Translations under genes and position numbers: made by a program
The notes under the pieces: generated by a model
The model's database searches: none
Told to the model about the DNA's origin: nothing
The model's input: the letters and a program-made list of their open reading frames with translations, nothing else
Shown here: in pieces, positions 36,021-46,949 of the stretch
Layout of the letters: each line of letters starts with the position of its first letter
Numbering within the stretch: position 1 is the first letter of the stretch
Assembly: GCA_014526335.1 (NCBI GenBank)
Contig: JACTAT010000049.1
Location: 1,643,189 to 1,707,188, forward strand
DNA from: Chrysaora quinquecirrha
Taxonomy: Eukaryota; Cnidaria; Scyphozoa; Semaeostomeae; Pelagiidae
Direction: 5' to 3'
DNA: 64,000 nt

Positions 36021-36544
36021 TTCATAAGTAAAGGTTCGTAAATAAAGGCCTATTTCCACTTTGTTGGCATTCGCTGTATGCTAGCATACACTGGTGAACA
36101 GAAAATAGCCTTTGCTAAGAAAAATCAAACTGTTCTCTCAAGTTTAATTTTAGAGCGAAATGGGGAACTGAGGGATCCCAGTTACAGTTACTTAATACAT
36201 GAATCAAAGAATAATAGATTAGAATCTTATTCAAACAACTTCGATTCATAGATTTGAAAAGTGACTGCTCAGTGTTCAGATTACACATTCCTGGCATGAT
36301 AAATGAACAAGAGGAAAAGATAGAACACATGTGGGGATGCCCTTATTTATCAAATGAATTTACAACAAAAATATGTAGCATGGAAAAAATGATGCGAAAA
36401 CATTAATCAAAATTAGCAGGGATGTTCAGAAATTCTTGGATTACCCATGCTGATTCTTGCTGGTCATACCCACAGACAGGTGCTGTGAGTGACTGTTCAG
36501 AAATAGAGACCTGGTCCCTTCTTTAATATTACTTTACTTTACCT
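36021..36544. other. No gene recognised
   Basis: Plus-strand frames near 36250-36400 ('LHIPGMINEQEEKIEHMWGCPYL') resemble an RNase H-like or LINE endonuclease-linked tail but are too short to assign. The remainder has no gene. Confidence 0.3.
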
Positions 36545-37420
36545 TGATGCACTATCACGAACACCGATAAGAGGGATTAGTATTTCTTTGTGGTCAGCAG
36601 AAGAATTTGGAGATGTGCAAAATCTGAACCCCGAAATTCCAGTTGTAAACGCCTGGGCAAAGAACAATGCTAAGCAGCTAAAAGACCAGCAGAAGGATGG
36701 AAATCTACAAATCGTAGTACTTGAGTATCTGACGCAGAAGAGGCATTCATGAAAGAATAGGCCATCTTGGAGAAAACAAAACATTTTAAATGGTAAAAAA
36801 CAATTTTACTCACCAGGATTCTATGAATGGGTTAAACATTATTGTGCTTTATGTGAGATTTGTGGTGAAAACAAATTGGTGCCGAGGCCTTGATTTCCAT
36901 TAAAAACCATTGAAATAGTGCCTGAACCATTCTACATGGTATAGGAATCGACATCATTAGATCTTTTAAAATAACTCAAGAAGGTAATAACTACTTTCTC
37001 ATAGTCATTGATTATTATACTAAGTACGCCCACGCTGAAGCGTTGCTGAATCAAGAAGCGGTTACTGTCCTTTGAGCATTTGAACATATCTTTGTAAGGC
37101 ATGGATTGCCGACCATCTTACTGACTGATCTGGGTCAGAATTTTGAATCACATATGAGTCACAAGTATCTGTTATTTATTTGGTATAAACAACACCTTAC
37201 CATCCCCAAATCGACAGAATTTGTGAGTGTTTTAACAGAGTCATGAAATTGCTGTTAAGAATGAAAGTAAAATGGCTATGAATGACTTTGATGAACAGTT
37301 GCCTTCTGCTTTGTTGGCATACAGAATCACTAAAAAGGACAGTACTGGCTTATCTATGGAGTTAGATAGAGGACAAAAGTTGATGTTGCCAATCAGGTTC
37401 GATAAACACGATTACATTTG
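36545..37420 (+). pseudogene. Ty3/gypsy-type pol remnant: RNase H end and integrase
   Basis: The frame starts with 'LDALSRTPI', the hallmark (V)ADALSR end of RNase H, then a spacer, then the integrase zinc-binding segment ending 'CALCEICGENKLVPR'. The core reads 'GIDIIRSFKITQEGNNYFLIVIDYYTKYAHAEAL' in pieces (first Asp) and 'LPTILLTDLGQNFESH' (second Asp). Where the catalytic Glu is expected ('(V)ERFNR') the sequence reads 'CECFNR', so it is lost. 'LPSALLAYRITKKDSTG' closes the core. Stops and at least two frameshifts are present. Chromovirus-like or other subgroup not determinable. Confidence 0.75.
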
Positions 37421-39725
37421 ATAGACTTGATTAGATTCAATCGGTCACTCCATAATCAGGTTCATTGAAGTTAGTTAGATTCAATGTAAACAGTTAGATT
37501 CGATATATAGCCTTGTCTACCAGATTCGTTGTCTTCTTCAAACCTGATTGAAATGACTGAATCTGATTGAAAGTATCGAATCTAATTCATCTTTCCACTT
37601 TTGTTCACCATCTAACGTGTAATCCTCTAATTGCATGGCGAGCCATCAGTTGTTTGCATGTTTAGCCTTTGTGGTGAACAACGTTTTGACTTTTCTATTA
37701 CAAGCTCTGAACCCCGTCTGTTCTGTGTTTGTCAAGAAAATTGAAGGTTTCAAATAACAAACGTGGAAGGCTGCAGACAAAGATGCCACAAAGATGCAAT
37801 GAAAAGAGAAGAAAAAACTGCCGCGGTTGCCGAAATCTTTCGTAATGCTTTACACAGCATTGAAGCCATTTCAGCATCCGATATTCAAAACGACCAAAAT
37901 GATAATGGAAATAATAATAGTATTAGTACTACAGTTACTACAGTTAGCATGAACGTAGCTAGGTAGGTTTTCCAATACATTTGACACATATACACTGCAT
38001 ACCGAGGGTTTGGGGGGGGCAGCAGTCCCGATATTCCAACATAGAACGGCAAAGTAACATCTGTAATAACAATTGTCAATACATGTATATTAGACTTCAA
38101 TTTAGGAGCAGTGCGAAACTGTACTAGCCCCTTATGCCCCCCACCCCCATACTGGACAGTCCAGTGTGCTATCTAAACGGTATAATCTTTTAAGGGCAAC
38201 TAAGGAACTCCAAAATAACACAAGAACACGACTGAGGAAAGAAATGCACTAACTATATGCTGCATACTTGTACTTTGTAACTATATACTATAAACCGTTA
38301 CTATTAACTATATATTGTAAACACAGTTACAGTTACATACACGGTATACAAATACAGTACTCAGTATTGCATACACAGTGTGTATTGTAGACACAGTTTT
38401 TTTATAAGAACCAGTAGAATTAAGCTGCGGCTGAGTTTTCTTATTTTCTTAGTTCTATACCTAATCCAAGGCTGTTGTACAGCACTAATTCTGTTTATTA
38501 GAAACCACCTATAAAAAACTATATATTGTATGCCTTTTTATATGCTTGTTATATGCCTTTTCTAAAAAATCAAGAAAATCTTCCACTGTATATGAACTGT
38601 CATACTTTGGGTCAATCAAGTCTGCACAATGTCTAATTCTGATTACAAAGAATATGACACTCCAAATTGAAATCTTATTTCGTGAAATGTTCGAAATTGC
38701 AATTTTAAGTTAAGAAACTCTGCTAGAAACTTTTACTATGCAGATTGAGGTCAAAGTTAAGACACCCACTACAGTTTATGACTCAAGTTGACTCAAACTT
38801 AAAATCAGTGTGTTCCTTTCTTTCTTTTACTATGGATTGAAATAGCCTATAAGTACCACAGGGCCCATTCGATGTGCTTTGCAAAAGGTGCTCTACCTAA
38901 TTTTTTCCTTCATTCAAAACCTACAGAACCTAAGGGTACACAGATATTTTACTAATGAAGTTCTCTAGAATGGGAGGTAGAATCTTAGGGAATTTCCAGT
39001 AGTGGACCAAAGCCTGCTAAACAATGTTAAAATTAAATCTTTTTTATTTCAACTGCAATTTTTAAGGGAAAGCATCGAAGGGCAATTCACTCCGCGAAAA
39101 GGCGTACAAGATTCCTGTTGAGTCAAAAGGATTTTGAAGGGATTTCTGTTAAAACAATAGAAATCTTAGCAAAGAGTGTGCAACATTGAAAGGAATGAGT
39201 TACCTCTTCGCAAGCATGCAGGGCTTTAAAGCAAATTTATTGAAACCATATATTTTAAGGTATTGAGTGCAGATGAGTTCATTTTCAAGACACAATAAGT
39301 AAAGAGTTCAGCAAACATGTGCGATGCCTTTAGCTCATAATTCTTTTTTCAATAAGATGCTTTAAATATAATTTTGAATGTGGCTTTTCTTGGTCTTGCC
39401 ATATGCCCCAAAGAATGAACTTGTATATATTTAGCCTAAAGACAGAAAGATGTTATGTTATGTCTTCTGAATGTCATGTCATGATAGAAATATGTTGTCA
39501 TTTAGCTAGTTTCCCATGAAACTAATGAAATTTGCATTGTGACCAGGGACAAAACAAACAAAAAATGGATTTTTTAAATATAGAGTTGCGAAAAAATTTG
39601 AATATATTCCACCTGCCAGAACTATTTAATGAATCATAAGAGCAATGTCATTTAGAAATATTTGTAAAAATAGTAGGGTTTAAATAGACAGAGAATTGAC
39701 ATGTATTTATCCTGATTTGAATTAG
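37421..39725. other. No confident gene; low-complexity AT stretches
   Basis: A 67-codon frame at 37763-37966 with a Gly/Asn/Ser/Thr-rich end stops at a GTAGGT donor-like site (37972) and could be a first exon, but no partner exon was found. AGATTCAAT-type strings recur at 37.43-37.60 kb. A TATATACTATA/ACAGTTAC low-complexity patch lies at 38.27-38.40 kb. Confidence 0.4.
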
Positions 39726-39850
39726 GCAAATGGCACAGTGTGCAGAATGCAATGAGTGGTTCCACCGAGAATGTAAAAGAATTCCAGGGAAATATTTGAA
39801 AAAGATGATGCTGTTTGCTTTTGTGATGTGTGCTCCTGCTCTGAAAGCAA
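39726..39850 (+). pseudogene. PHD-finger fragment
   Basis: After an acceptor-like TTTGAATTAG, the frame reads 'MAQCAECNEWFHRECKRIPGKYL' (shown in part), the second half of a PHD zinc finger with C-x2-C-x4-F-H-x2-C. One base later, in the next frame, 'KDDAVCFCDVC' supplies the final C-x2-C pair, implying a single-base indel in the A-run near 39800. PHD fingers bind histone tails; they also occur in ORFs of some LINE-like elements. It lies 0.7 kb upstream of the RT pseudogene on the same strand and may belong to it. Confidence 0.6.
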
Positions 39851-40488
39851 AAAAAAATTTGAAAGAGAATGGTTACATCTCAAACTGCTTGACATCTTTT
39901 CCTTTGTGAATTTCCTTGTAATCTGCAACTTTGTTAATATGGTGCCAAGAATCATTTGCATTGTTTTTGATCTTTTGTTGAGTTTTAACATATATTAAGA
40001 TACATATACTTCGATGATTAATATACCCCAACCCGACCCTGTGAAATAATGTTGTTGGTACGCCTAGAAGATCTTCAGCCTTTTCGGGCCTAAGCTCAAT
40101 ACTGTGGCTGGTGTTAATCTAGGACGTAATGTAGCAACTATCCAAACTTACGACAAAATGTTGTGTTAGATGATACCTTACGTTATTAGTCAATGCAGAC
40201 CAAGAAATATTTGTATAAAGTCTTTTGGGTAGCTTGTCATCTTATCCTCTCTCCACTTTCTTATCGCAGCCATTACCCTGTTCTGTGTAAACTTAGGAAA
40301 ACTGCTTAAGTTAAATGGAGTTGACAACAACAAAGGTTTGGCACAAACAATTCTCTAATGTCGCTCTGGGGATTTTCTTGCCATGTTATACCTGTCATAT
40401 AAGTGCACTTCTTGTCATCATTTTTAACTTTCAAAACAGAAAACCCAGACATCTTTTTGTTTCTGCAGGTGTTTTGTTTCTTTTTTGA
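39851..40488. other. No gene recognised
   Basis: Spacer between the PHD fragment and the RT pseudogene, without a convincing frame. Confidence 0.45.
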
Positions 40489-42165
40489 GTGCCTCTATTT
40501 CTTTTTGAAGTGCATTATCCAAGATATTTTCTGATGCTACTTGATGGGCTGGAATGCCTTTATGGTCATATTAGGCATGTCAAAGAAGATAATACAAAAA
40601 ATTATTTTCTGGAGAATAGAAATGGTAAATATCTTGTTGTTAGAAATGATGATGCTGAGGAGGACTCAAAAAGCACATTTACTTCAAACTTACCAGAATA
40701 CATTGCCCTGGAAGATAACAACGAGACAGTGGTTAGGCCTAGGCAGTTTCCCCGTCAGGTTGGAATCCAGCCAAGGGAGGAAGTTACGAGGCAAATTAAA
40801 TCTGCATATAAGGAAACTGTTTATTGGCGAAAAAATGTGTTCCTAGTACCCTCTGGAAAAAATGGAAAAGGAAAAGAGAAATCACTTTTTGGGTCAAGCA
40901 TTTCAATGAACAGAGTAAACAGTCAGTAGATGCACTTAAGGCCTGTATGGTGCTACCAGCTTTATTACTTCAAAAGCAATAACGAGGTTCGGAGGCCAAA
41001 GATCACTCTCTGAAGCTAGAAAAGAGATTAATTTTGTGAAGAGAGGGAAAGATATTGCATTTACTAAAAGAAGGGAGAGAGATCCAAAAACGTCTGATCG
41101 CATCTCACTCTAAAAGAACTGATGATCAAAATGTGTGATGATCAAGAATCTGGACCCAAGAGGTTTGGAGGCCTATGTTGAATCAAGAGTCATCCTGTTA
41201 GACAAAAAACCAGGTGTGAGGCCAATAAGCATTGGGGAAGTTATCAGACATATTATAGGGAAAGTAGTATCATGGCTATCAAAGGAGGAAATTAAGGAGG
41301 CTGCTGGCCCTTTACAAACATGTGCTGGTCATAAAGGGGGCTCGGAAGAAGCAATACATGCTATGAAAGAAATATTTTCACAAGAAGATAAAGATGGAGT
41401 TATATTGGTGGACTCCTCAGATGCTTTCAACAGGCTTAACAGGAAAGTAGCCATGCTTAATCTTTGGGTAATTTGTCCTGCGCTGTCTACTTATATCATA
41501 AATATCTATAGACATAAAGCTTGATTGTTTGTCCTTGGGGGTGAAGAGTTAGCATCAATGGAGGGTACTACGCAGGGTGACAATCTAGCAATGGCCTTCT
41601 ATGCAATATCAACTGGAAATATCATCACAAGCACAAGACTCACATGCCCAGGGGTAAAACAAATTTGGTTGGTAGATGATGCTAGTGGAGAGATGCCCGC
41701 TTCATATTAGTGGTACAGAGAGATAAAAGTGCTGGGTGGTATATACGGCTACTACGTAAATGAAAAGAAGTCATGGATAATACTTAAGATCACACATAAA
41801 CTTAACAATGCAAAAGCAATTTTTGGTGACTCAATTAACATTACCACAGAGGGAAAGAGGCACCTGGCCTCAGTAAGAGGTATTTTTCTGCACAGACAAG
41901 AGCTAAATTTGAATAGGGAACAGGCTGCTTTCAAAAAGAAATTTGCAGATTACTCAGGTTAGATCATAACGAAAAGTCTCAACAAGCAGAAGTTATGGTA
42001 AAGTCTAGACTCGAAACTTTTTCTAAAATTCTCAACAACCGTAGATTAACTAATCGTTTAGATACTATTTCTAAAACGAGATGTATTGAACAGTATTCTA
42101 ACAATTTAGTGAAAAACAATGCTGCTAGACGTAGGGCTGGAAATAAACATCCTAGGGAATGATTC
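40489..42165 (+). pseudogene. Reverse transcriptase of 'RPI-IGE' type retroelement
   Basis: Upstream part: 'IKSAYKETVYWRKNVFLVPSGKNGKG', then in another frame 'ALKACMVLPALLLQK', matching a conserved region before the RT in a cnidarian-abundant retroelement group. RT part (41135-41962): 'LLDKKPGVRPISIGEVIRHIIGK', 'GVILVDSSDAFNRLNR' (motif A Asp), 'SMEGTTQGDNLAMAFYAIS' (motif B) and 'QIWLVDDASGE' (motif C, VDD in place of YADD). Stops at 41522 and 41708 and a frame change at 40927-41135 interrupt it. A basic Arg/Lys/Asn-rich frame follows to 42165. Superfamily placement within non-LTR-like RTs is uncertain. Confidence 0.75.
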
Positions 42166-42333
42166 AACTTTTTACTTTGATTTCATTACTTTACTACTTC
42201 AATTTTTCATACAAATTTTCGTTTACTCCTGAATAAAACAAAAAGTCGAATAATTATTCAATATCACTTTGCTTATGTAAAGCGGGTACTTTTTAACTGT
42301 TTAAGGCTAGGGTACTTTTCGTTAATTTCAGAA

Positions 42334-42780
42334 ATATGGGGCGTTTTCATTTTCTATGGCAATTTCCTTATATCCAAAACTAAATATTAATATCATTCTG
42401 CATTTCGATTTCAGATATAATCCTTATAAATTGGTTTTTCTTTGGGGTTTCTGCAAGACACGGGGTGAAATGGATTTGATTTTAATACTTTTTACTAAAC
42501 AATACTTTACTACCTACTTTGATTTTCCATGCAGAACTGGATACGGAAATATTTCTTTTTCAAAAATATGGGGGTTTCGGTTTCTATAACATTTATCTTC
42601 TTTCCAAAACTGATAATTAATACTTTTCCATTTAATGAATATGTCGGGATTTTTTCAATTCTAAATATAATCCTTAAACATTGGTTTCCCGTTGGGGTTT
42701 CTAGAAGACAAGGATAAAATGCATTTGATTTCCAATATGTTTCACTATACAATACTTTACTACCTACTTTGATTATCGTA
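42334..42780. repeat. Two-copy tandem repeat, about 231-bp unit
   Basis: ATATGGGG(C/G)GTTT at about 42335 and 42566 begin two diverged units. Shared landmarks are AATATAATCCTTA, TTGGGGTTTCT and CAATACTTTACTACCTACTTTGATT, in the same order at matching spacing. Noncoding. Confidence 0.8.
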
Positions 42781-43069
42781 ACTGAATTATTTAAACTGAT
42801 TTAGTTCATTAATTTACTTGATTATTTACTCTGATTTAGACGATTTATACTTAAAGTGAGTGAGCCAATCATGTTGTCTCTCTTGCAAATAACTTCTACT
42901 GCGCGAGAATGCTTATGTGGCCTTAGGAACATACTAAACATTTCGAAAATTCCAGTCTACACTTATTTGAGATAAAGCTTTTGGATATAAACACATTTCA
43001 GAGCTAGCAAGACTATATATTATACATCTTTACTATGCAAAAATCGATATATTGTCATAAAAACTTGGA

Positions 43070-44690
43070 TTTTGTATGGTCTATATGCTTTTCTAGAAAA
43101 TAGTCTTTCATGAACTATGGGTTCAAATCATTTAGCGTTTTATAAATTTCAAATGCAAGGAGTCTTGATTCGTTTGAACATGGATGGTAGTCTCATTTGA
43201 TTTAGCAAGCAACATCTCATATGAGGATGCATAATCAGAGTAAACCTGTTGCAATGCTCTTTCATTTATTTTCTCCAATTTTTCCAAACAACCCTTACTG
43301 CATAGCATCCACAACAACAGACAACAGTTGAAATGACATAGTGCGAATGAATTTATAATTATCTTCTTCTCTCTTTTGCCCATGTATTTAGCAAGTCGTT
43401 TCAGAGAATTTAACTGTTTAGCAGCCTTTTTACAGATTTTATCCACATGGCTATCAAATTTTAAGTGATTATGTATATCAACACCAAGTAAAGTAACAAT
43501 ATTATCTATCTTTATTTTTAAACTGTTATCGATTTCAAAATAATCAAATTGTTTATCTTTATTTCCTAAAGCAATAGCTTGAAATTTAGAGGGATTAGCG
43601 GTCACTTCATTATCTTTAAACCAATCATCGCATATTTTAGTGTTAATCTTTATAAGTTGTAGTAGGCTGTTTGTATCAGTAGCAGTGATTGATATGGTAT
43701 TGTCATCAGCAAAATTACAAAGAGATCCCTCACTTAAATTATAAAAAATATCATTAATGAAAATATTAAAAGAAAGAGGTCCTAGAATAGAGCCTTGTGG
43801 CACACCCAGTTCTAGAGTGCCCCACTCACTGCAGCGTCCTTTCACTTTAACTTTTTGTTTTCTTTCAGAAAAATAGCTTTTTATCAGTGATAGAGAGTCG
43901 TATTCCACACCATAGGCGTGTAATTTAGCAAAAAGGAGATTCTTTGGTAAACAATCAAAGGCCTTTGATAAATCCATTAAGACAGCACCTTTTTGTTTAT
44001 TATTTTCTAGTCCACACCTCCAATCTTCTATTAGTCTAAATAAGGCATGTTGGGAGGAGACGTGTTTCCTATACGCGCATAAATATCTTGAGAATTTTTG
44101 CTCGAAAAATGGCGAGAGTTGGAGCTCAATTGCTTTCTCGAAAACCTTAGAATACGTTGTAAGTAAACTAATTGGCCTGTAGTTCTCCTTACAAAATGGG
44201 TCTTTTTTCTTGTATACTGGTGTAACTATAGCCTTTTTTAGAGATCTGGGCAAGGTGTCTTGAAGAATGCATTTGTTTAGAATAAGTACAAGCGGTTTGA
44301 TGATTATATCTACAGAGACTTTTTGAAATTTTGCGTTTATCATATCATGACCAGATGCTTTTCTATGATTTATATTTTCAATTATATGCCTGACAGCTCC
44401 TATTGGTACTTGCTGGAAATTTAGAACAGACTTATTTACCAAACTGCTTTTGATTTTTCTAACACTTGAATTAGTTTGAAAATGGCTGATTATTTCTCTC
44501 ATTGATTAGTCTTCATTACTTGTTGCAGAATTGCCTTCATCACAAACTTGGCAAATGCTTAGCAAATGATCGTTCATGATTTCTGCCACTGACTTTGGAT
44601 CACTGATTAGACAATCGTTTTCAGAAAAAGTTATCCCTGTGCCGTGGCAAGTCTGTCCTTCTGTGGCAGAAACGTCCTGTGACGTAGAAC
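43070..44690 (-). mobile_element. LINE retrotransposon fragment with near-intact RT
   Basis: A 456-codon open frame (43132-44502) covers the RT. 'HRKASGHDMINAKF' marks the fingers, then 'IVTPVYKKKDPFCKENYRPISLL', motif A 'GAVLMDLSKAFDCLP', motif B 'LGVPQGSILGPLSFNIFIND', motif C 'CNFADDNTIS', 'NPSKFQAIALG' and 'LGVDIHNHLKFDSHV'. One TAA at 44503-44505 separates it from 'ITFSENDCLISDPKSVAEIMNDHL' upstream, the usual pre-RT segment. At the 3' end a frameshift near 43139 continues homology as 'LLAFEIYKTLNDLNP'. The endonuclease domain is missing, as in a 5'-truncated copy. CR1/Jockey-type superclade is likely. The catalytic FADD is preserved. Confidence 0.85.
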
Positions 44691-45250
44691 ATAAAATAAA
44701 CCAATGGCTGACCAGAGCCATGCATTTCTATTATGACGTTGATTTCGTCGTCATTTGCATTATTTTCACAAAACTGGGGGTCAAACCTTTGATTTCTTCT
44801 CCACAAAATAGCAAAGGCGAAAATTTAGCAAATATTAGCGAATGTGTATAGCATTTTTTGTGGGCAATGTCAGAGCGGCCGTACGGCAGCACCTGGATGC
44901 TTATTTCAACATGGATAAAATGCGAAATCAGACAAAAGGCTGATGGTTGAAAAGTATTTCCATTCATGAATCCAATGACTGGAAATTTCTACTTCAGATG
45001 AATATCTACTTTCATGCTTAGCCAAACCTGCCATTAGGCCCCCTTTGCCTTTTAGGCCACAGTTTTCCTGAACTTTATCGAACCTTGCCTTTGGTCTTGC
45101 TGCTATTTTGTGCACAGAAATGTCTATCAATTGCTTGTGAAGCATTGTATTCATTTAATTTCATTAAGGATAGGCTGGCAACAACCGCAGCGTCAGGTGA
45201 GTTGTTGCTTTTCCCTTCACCATTGTATGGTTATTCAATAAAATGGAACA
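44691..45250. other. No gene recognised
   Basis: Short opposing frames lacking domains. It includes the region just downstream of the LRR gene's polyadenylation signal. Confidence 0.45.
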
Positions 45251-45270
45251 AAAGTTTTAAGTTACAGAAT

Positions 45271-45276
45271 TTTATT
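45271..45276 (-). terminator. Polyadenylation signal of the LRR gene
   Basis: TTTATT on the plus strand (AATAAA on the minus strand) lies about 27 nt downstream of the stop codon at 45303-45305 of the LRR gene, an appropriate position for its mRNA 3' end. Confidence 0.6.
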
Positions 45277-45302
45277 TTTAATCATCAATAATGCATTTCA
45301 TG

Positions 45303-46932
45303 TTAGTCAGGCCCATTATTGGCAATAAATTCTTCAATTGTAATCATATTTGATCTGTTTCTTATTTCAAAGTTGACATCGAGGATTTTACATGTGTTTC
45401 TTATTAGATTAACTAATGCAGGCTCACAACTAAAGACATATATATTTTTCAGGTTCCTGTGGTCTTTAAGTTTGATGGTAATTGCCTTATCACTAGTTTC
45501 ACATCCCTTGCACATATGATAAAGACAAATGGTCTCTAATGCTGAAAGCTGCATTGTAATGGACAAAGCATCCTCAACTGGCTGAGCTCTCGATGTCCAA
45601 GCTGGTCCAACTTCAATAAATCTGAAAGAGAGAAGAAAAGAAAATTTTGAACATGAGTATGATAAAAAAATAACACAATTTGATCCAACGATAGACCACA
45701 TAGACTCCTGTTTTATCTGTTTTTCTAAATATGTTTTTTTCTATAAAATATGAATACTGTTGAAAATATGGTTTTTTGGAACAATTCACAAGGTTTTCAG
45801 TTATTCTATTAACGTTTTTTGGGCTAATGTTGTACATCATGGTCTAGGGTCCTGTCCAATGATTGCTGCTTTCTGTAATTGTCTATACTGTATTTGATGT
45901 TATTTATAGTACCTACCTCAGTCTTTGAAGTGGACATAAAAAATCAAGTGGTCCACATACACTTTGTGCCACTGACAGTGCCTGTAGCTCTTTGAGGGAG
46001 CCCAATTGATGAATTGCCTCAGGAACTATATTATTATGCTGTACATCAAGCATCTTCAAATTTGTGTGGTTGCTTATGATTAATTCAAGAATCTGAAGAG
46101 AAAAGAAATTTTTTTATTAGTTTTGCTCTATGCAGCAATCACCAAGGGGTATATTGGTCCTCAAAAACTAAGCTAGAAAACCTGTTTTATGAATAACTTT
46201 AATATTTTCTTGTTATAAATTATTAGCTGCGTGTTTTGTTTCTTGATTTCTGGATTTAAGTTCTTAAATGTCACTTCCTTGCATTATACTTGTTTGATGT
46301 TGAATGTGTAAATCATTTGCCTTATTCATAGCCAAGACATAGCTATTGGTTTTAAGTTCAAACAGAGCAGAGTTCAAAAAGAGCATTTAATGTAATACCG
46401 TGTCTTCTTTTAATAGTTACACTTAAAACTCATTAAGACGTTGTGAAGCGAGTAAATTGAAATGATACAATTTGAGTAAACTTACATCAGGACCTATGGC
46501 TGAAAAAGATCCTAGAGATATATATTGCAAAGTGCTGATCTGCATAAAGAGAAACTCTTTCACCATTTCTGTCCTTAGATTCTCACACCAGCTCAGGTTT
46601 ATGCTTACAATTTTATTGTTTCTTCCAAAAAACAAAAGCGAGCCTCTAATAGAGCATCCTGCCAGGTCTAAGTGTCTTAACTCTTTCATGAACCGATATC
46701 CCCTTCTTTTGTCCGTTACTAGGAGATACACGACATGGTCAATGTTACTACATTTGAACACTTTTGAATCCAACTTTCTTGGATTCAAATAATCCGATAT
46801 ACTTTGAGAAAGACCCCAGATTCCATATTTCGAAGACTCCAGAAGGAGTAACTCGAGCAAAGGCACGTGATCGAACACAACTGACTGAGCGACTGGAGGC
46901 AAGTTTACAACTTTTTTGATAAGCTTTTCCAT
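45303..46932 (-). CDS. Three-exon leucine-rich-repeat protein, 313 aa
   Basis: Exon 1 is 46932-46486 (ATG in AGAATGG context; donor GAT|GTAAGT, phase 0). Exon 2 is 46092-45917 (acceptor TTCTCTTCAG, donor AG|GTAGGT). Exon 3 is 45621-45303 (acceptor CTCTCTTTCAG). Phases match: the exon 2/3 junction rebuilds an Arg codon, and exon 3 runs to the stop. The product has about seven LRRs: 'LRHLDLAGCSI', 'IVSINLSWCENL', 'LQYISLGSFSAI', 'LKMLDVQHNNI', 'LQALSVAQSV', 'LETICLYHM' and 'LKNIYVFSC'. It has no signal peptide or membrane segment. The LxxLxLxxC form and short N-terminal helix recall zer-1/ZYG11 or F-box LRR substrate adaptors of ubiquitin ligases, but that is only resemblance. No defects were seen, so this is probably a real host gene. 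Confidence 0.75.
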
Positions 46933-46949
46933 TCTGATTTCTTCTCACA

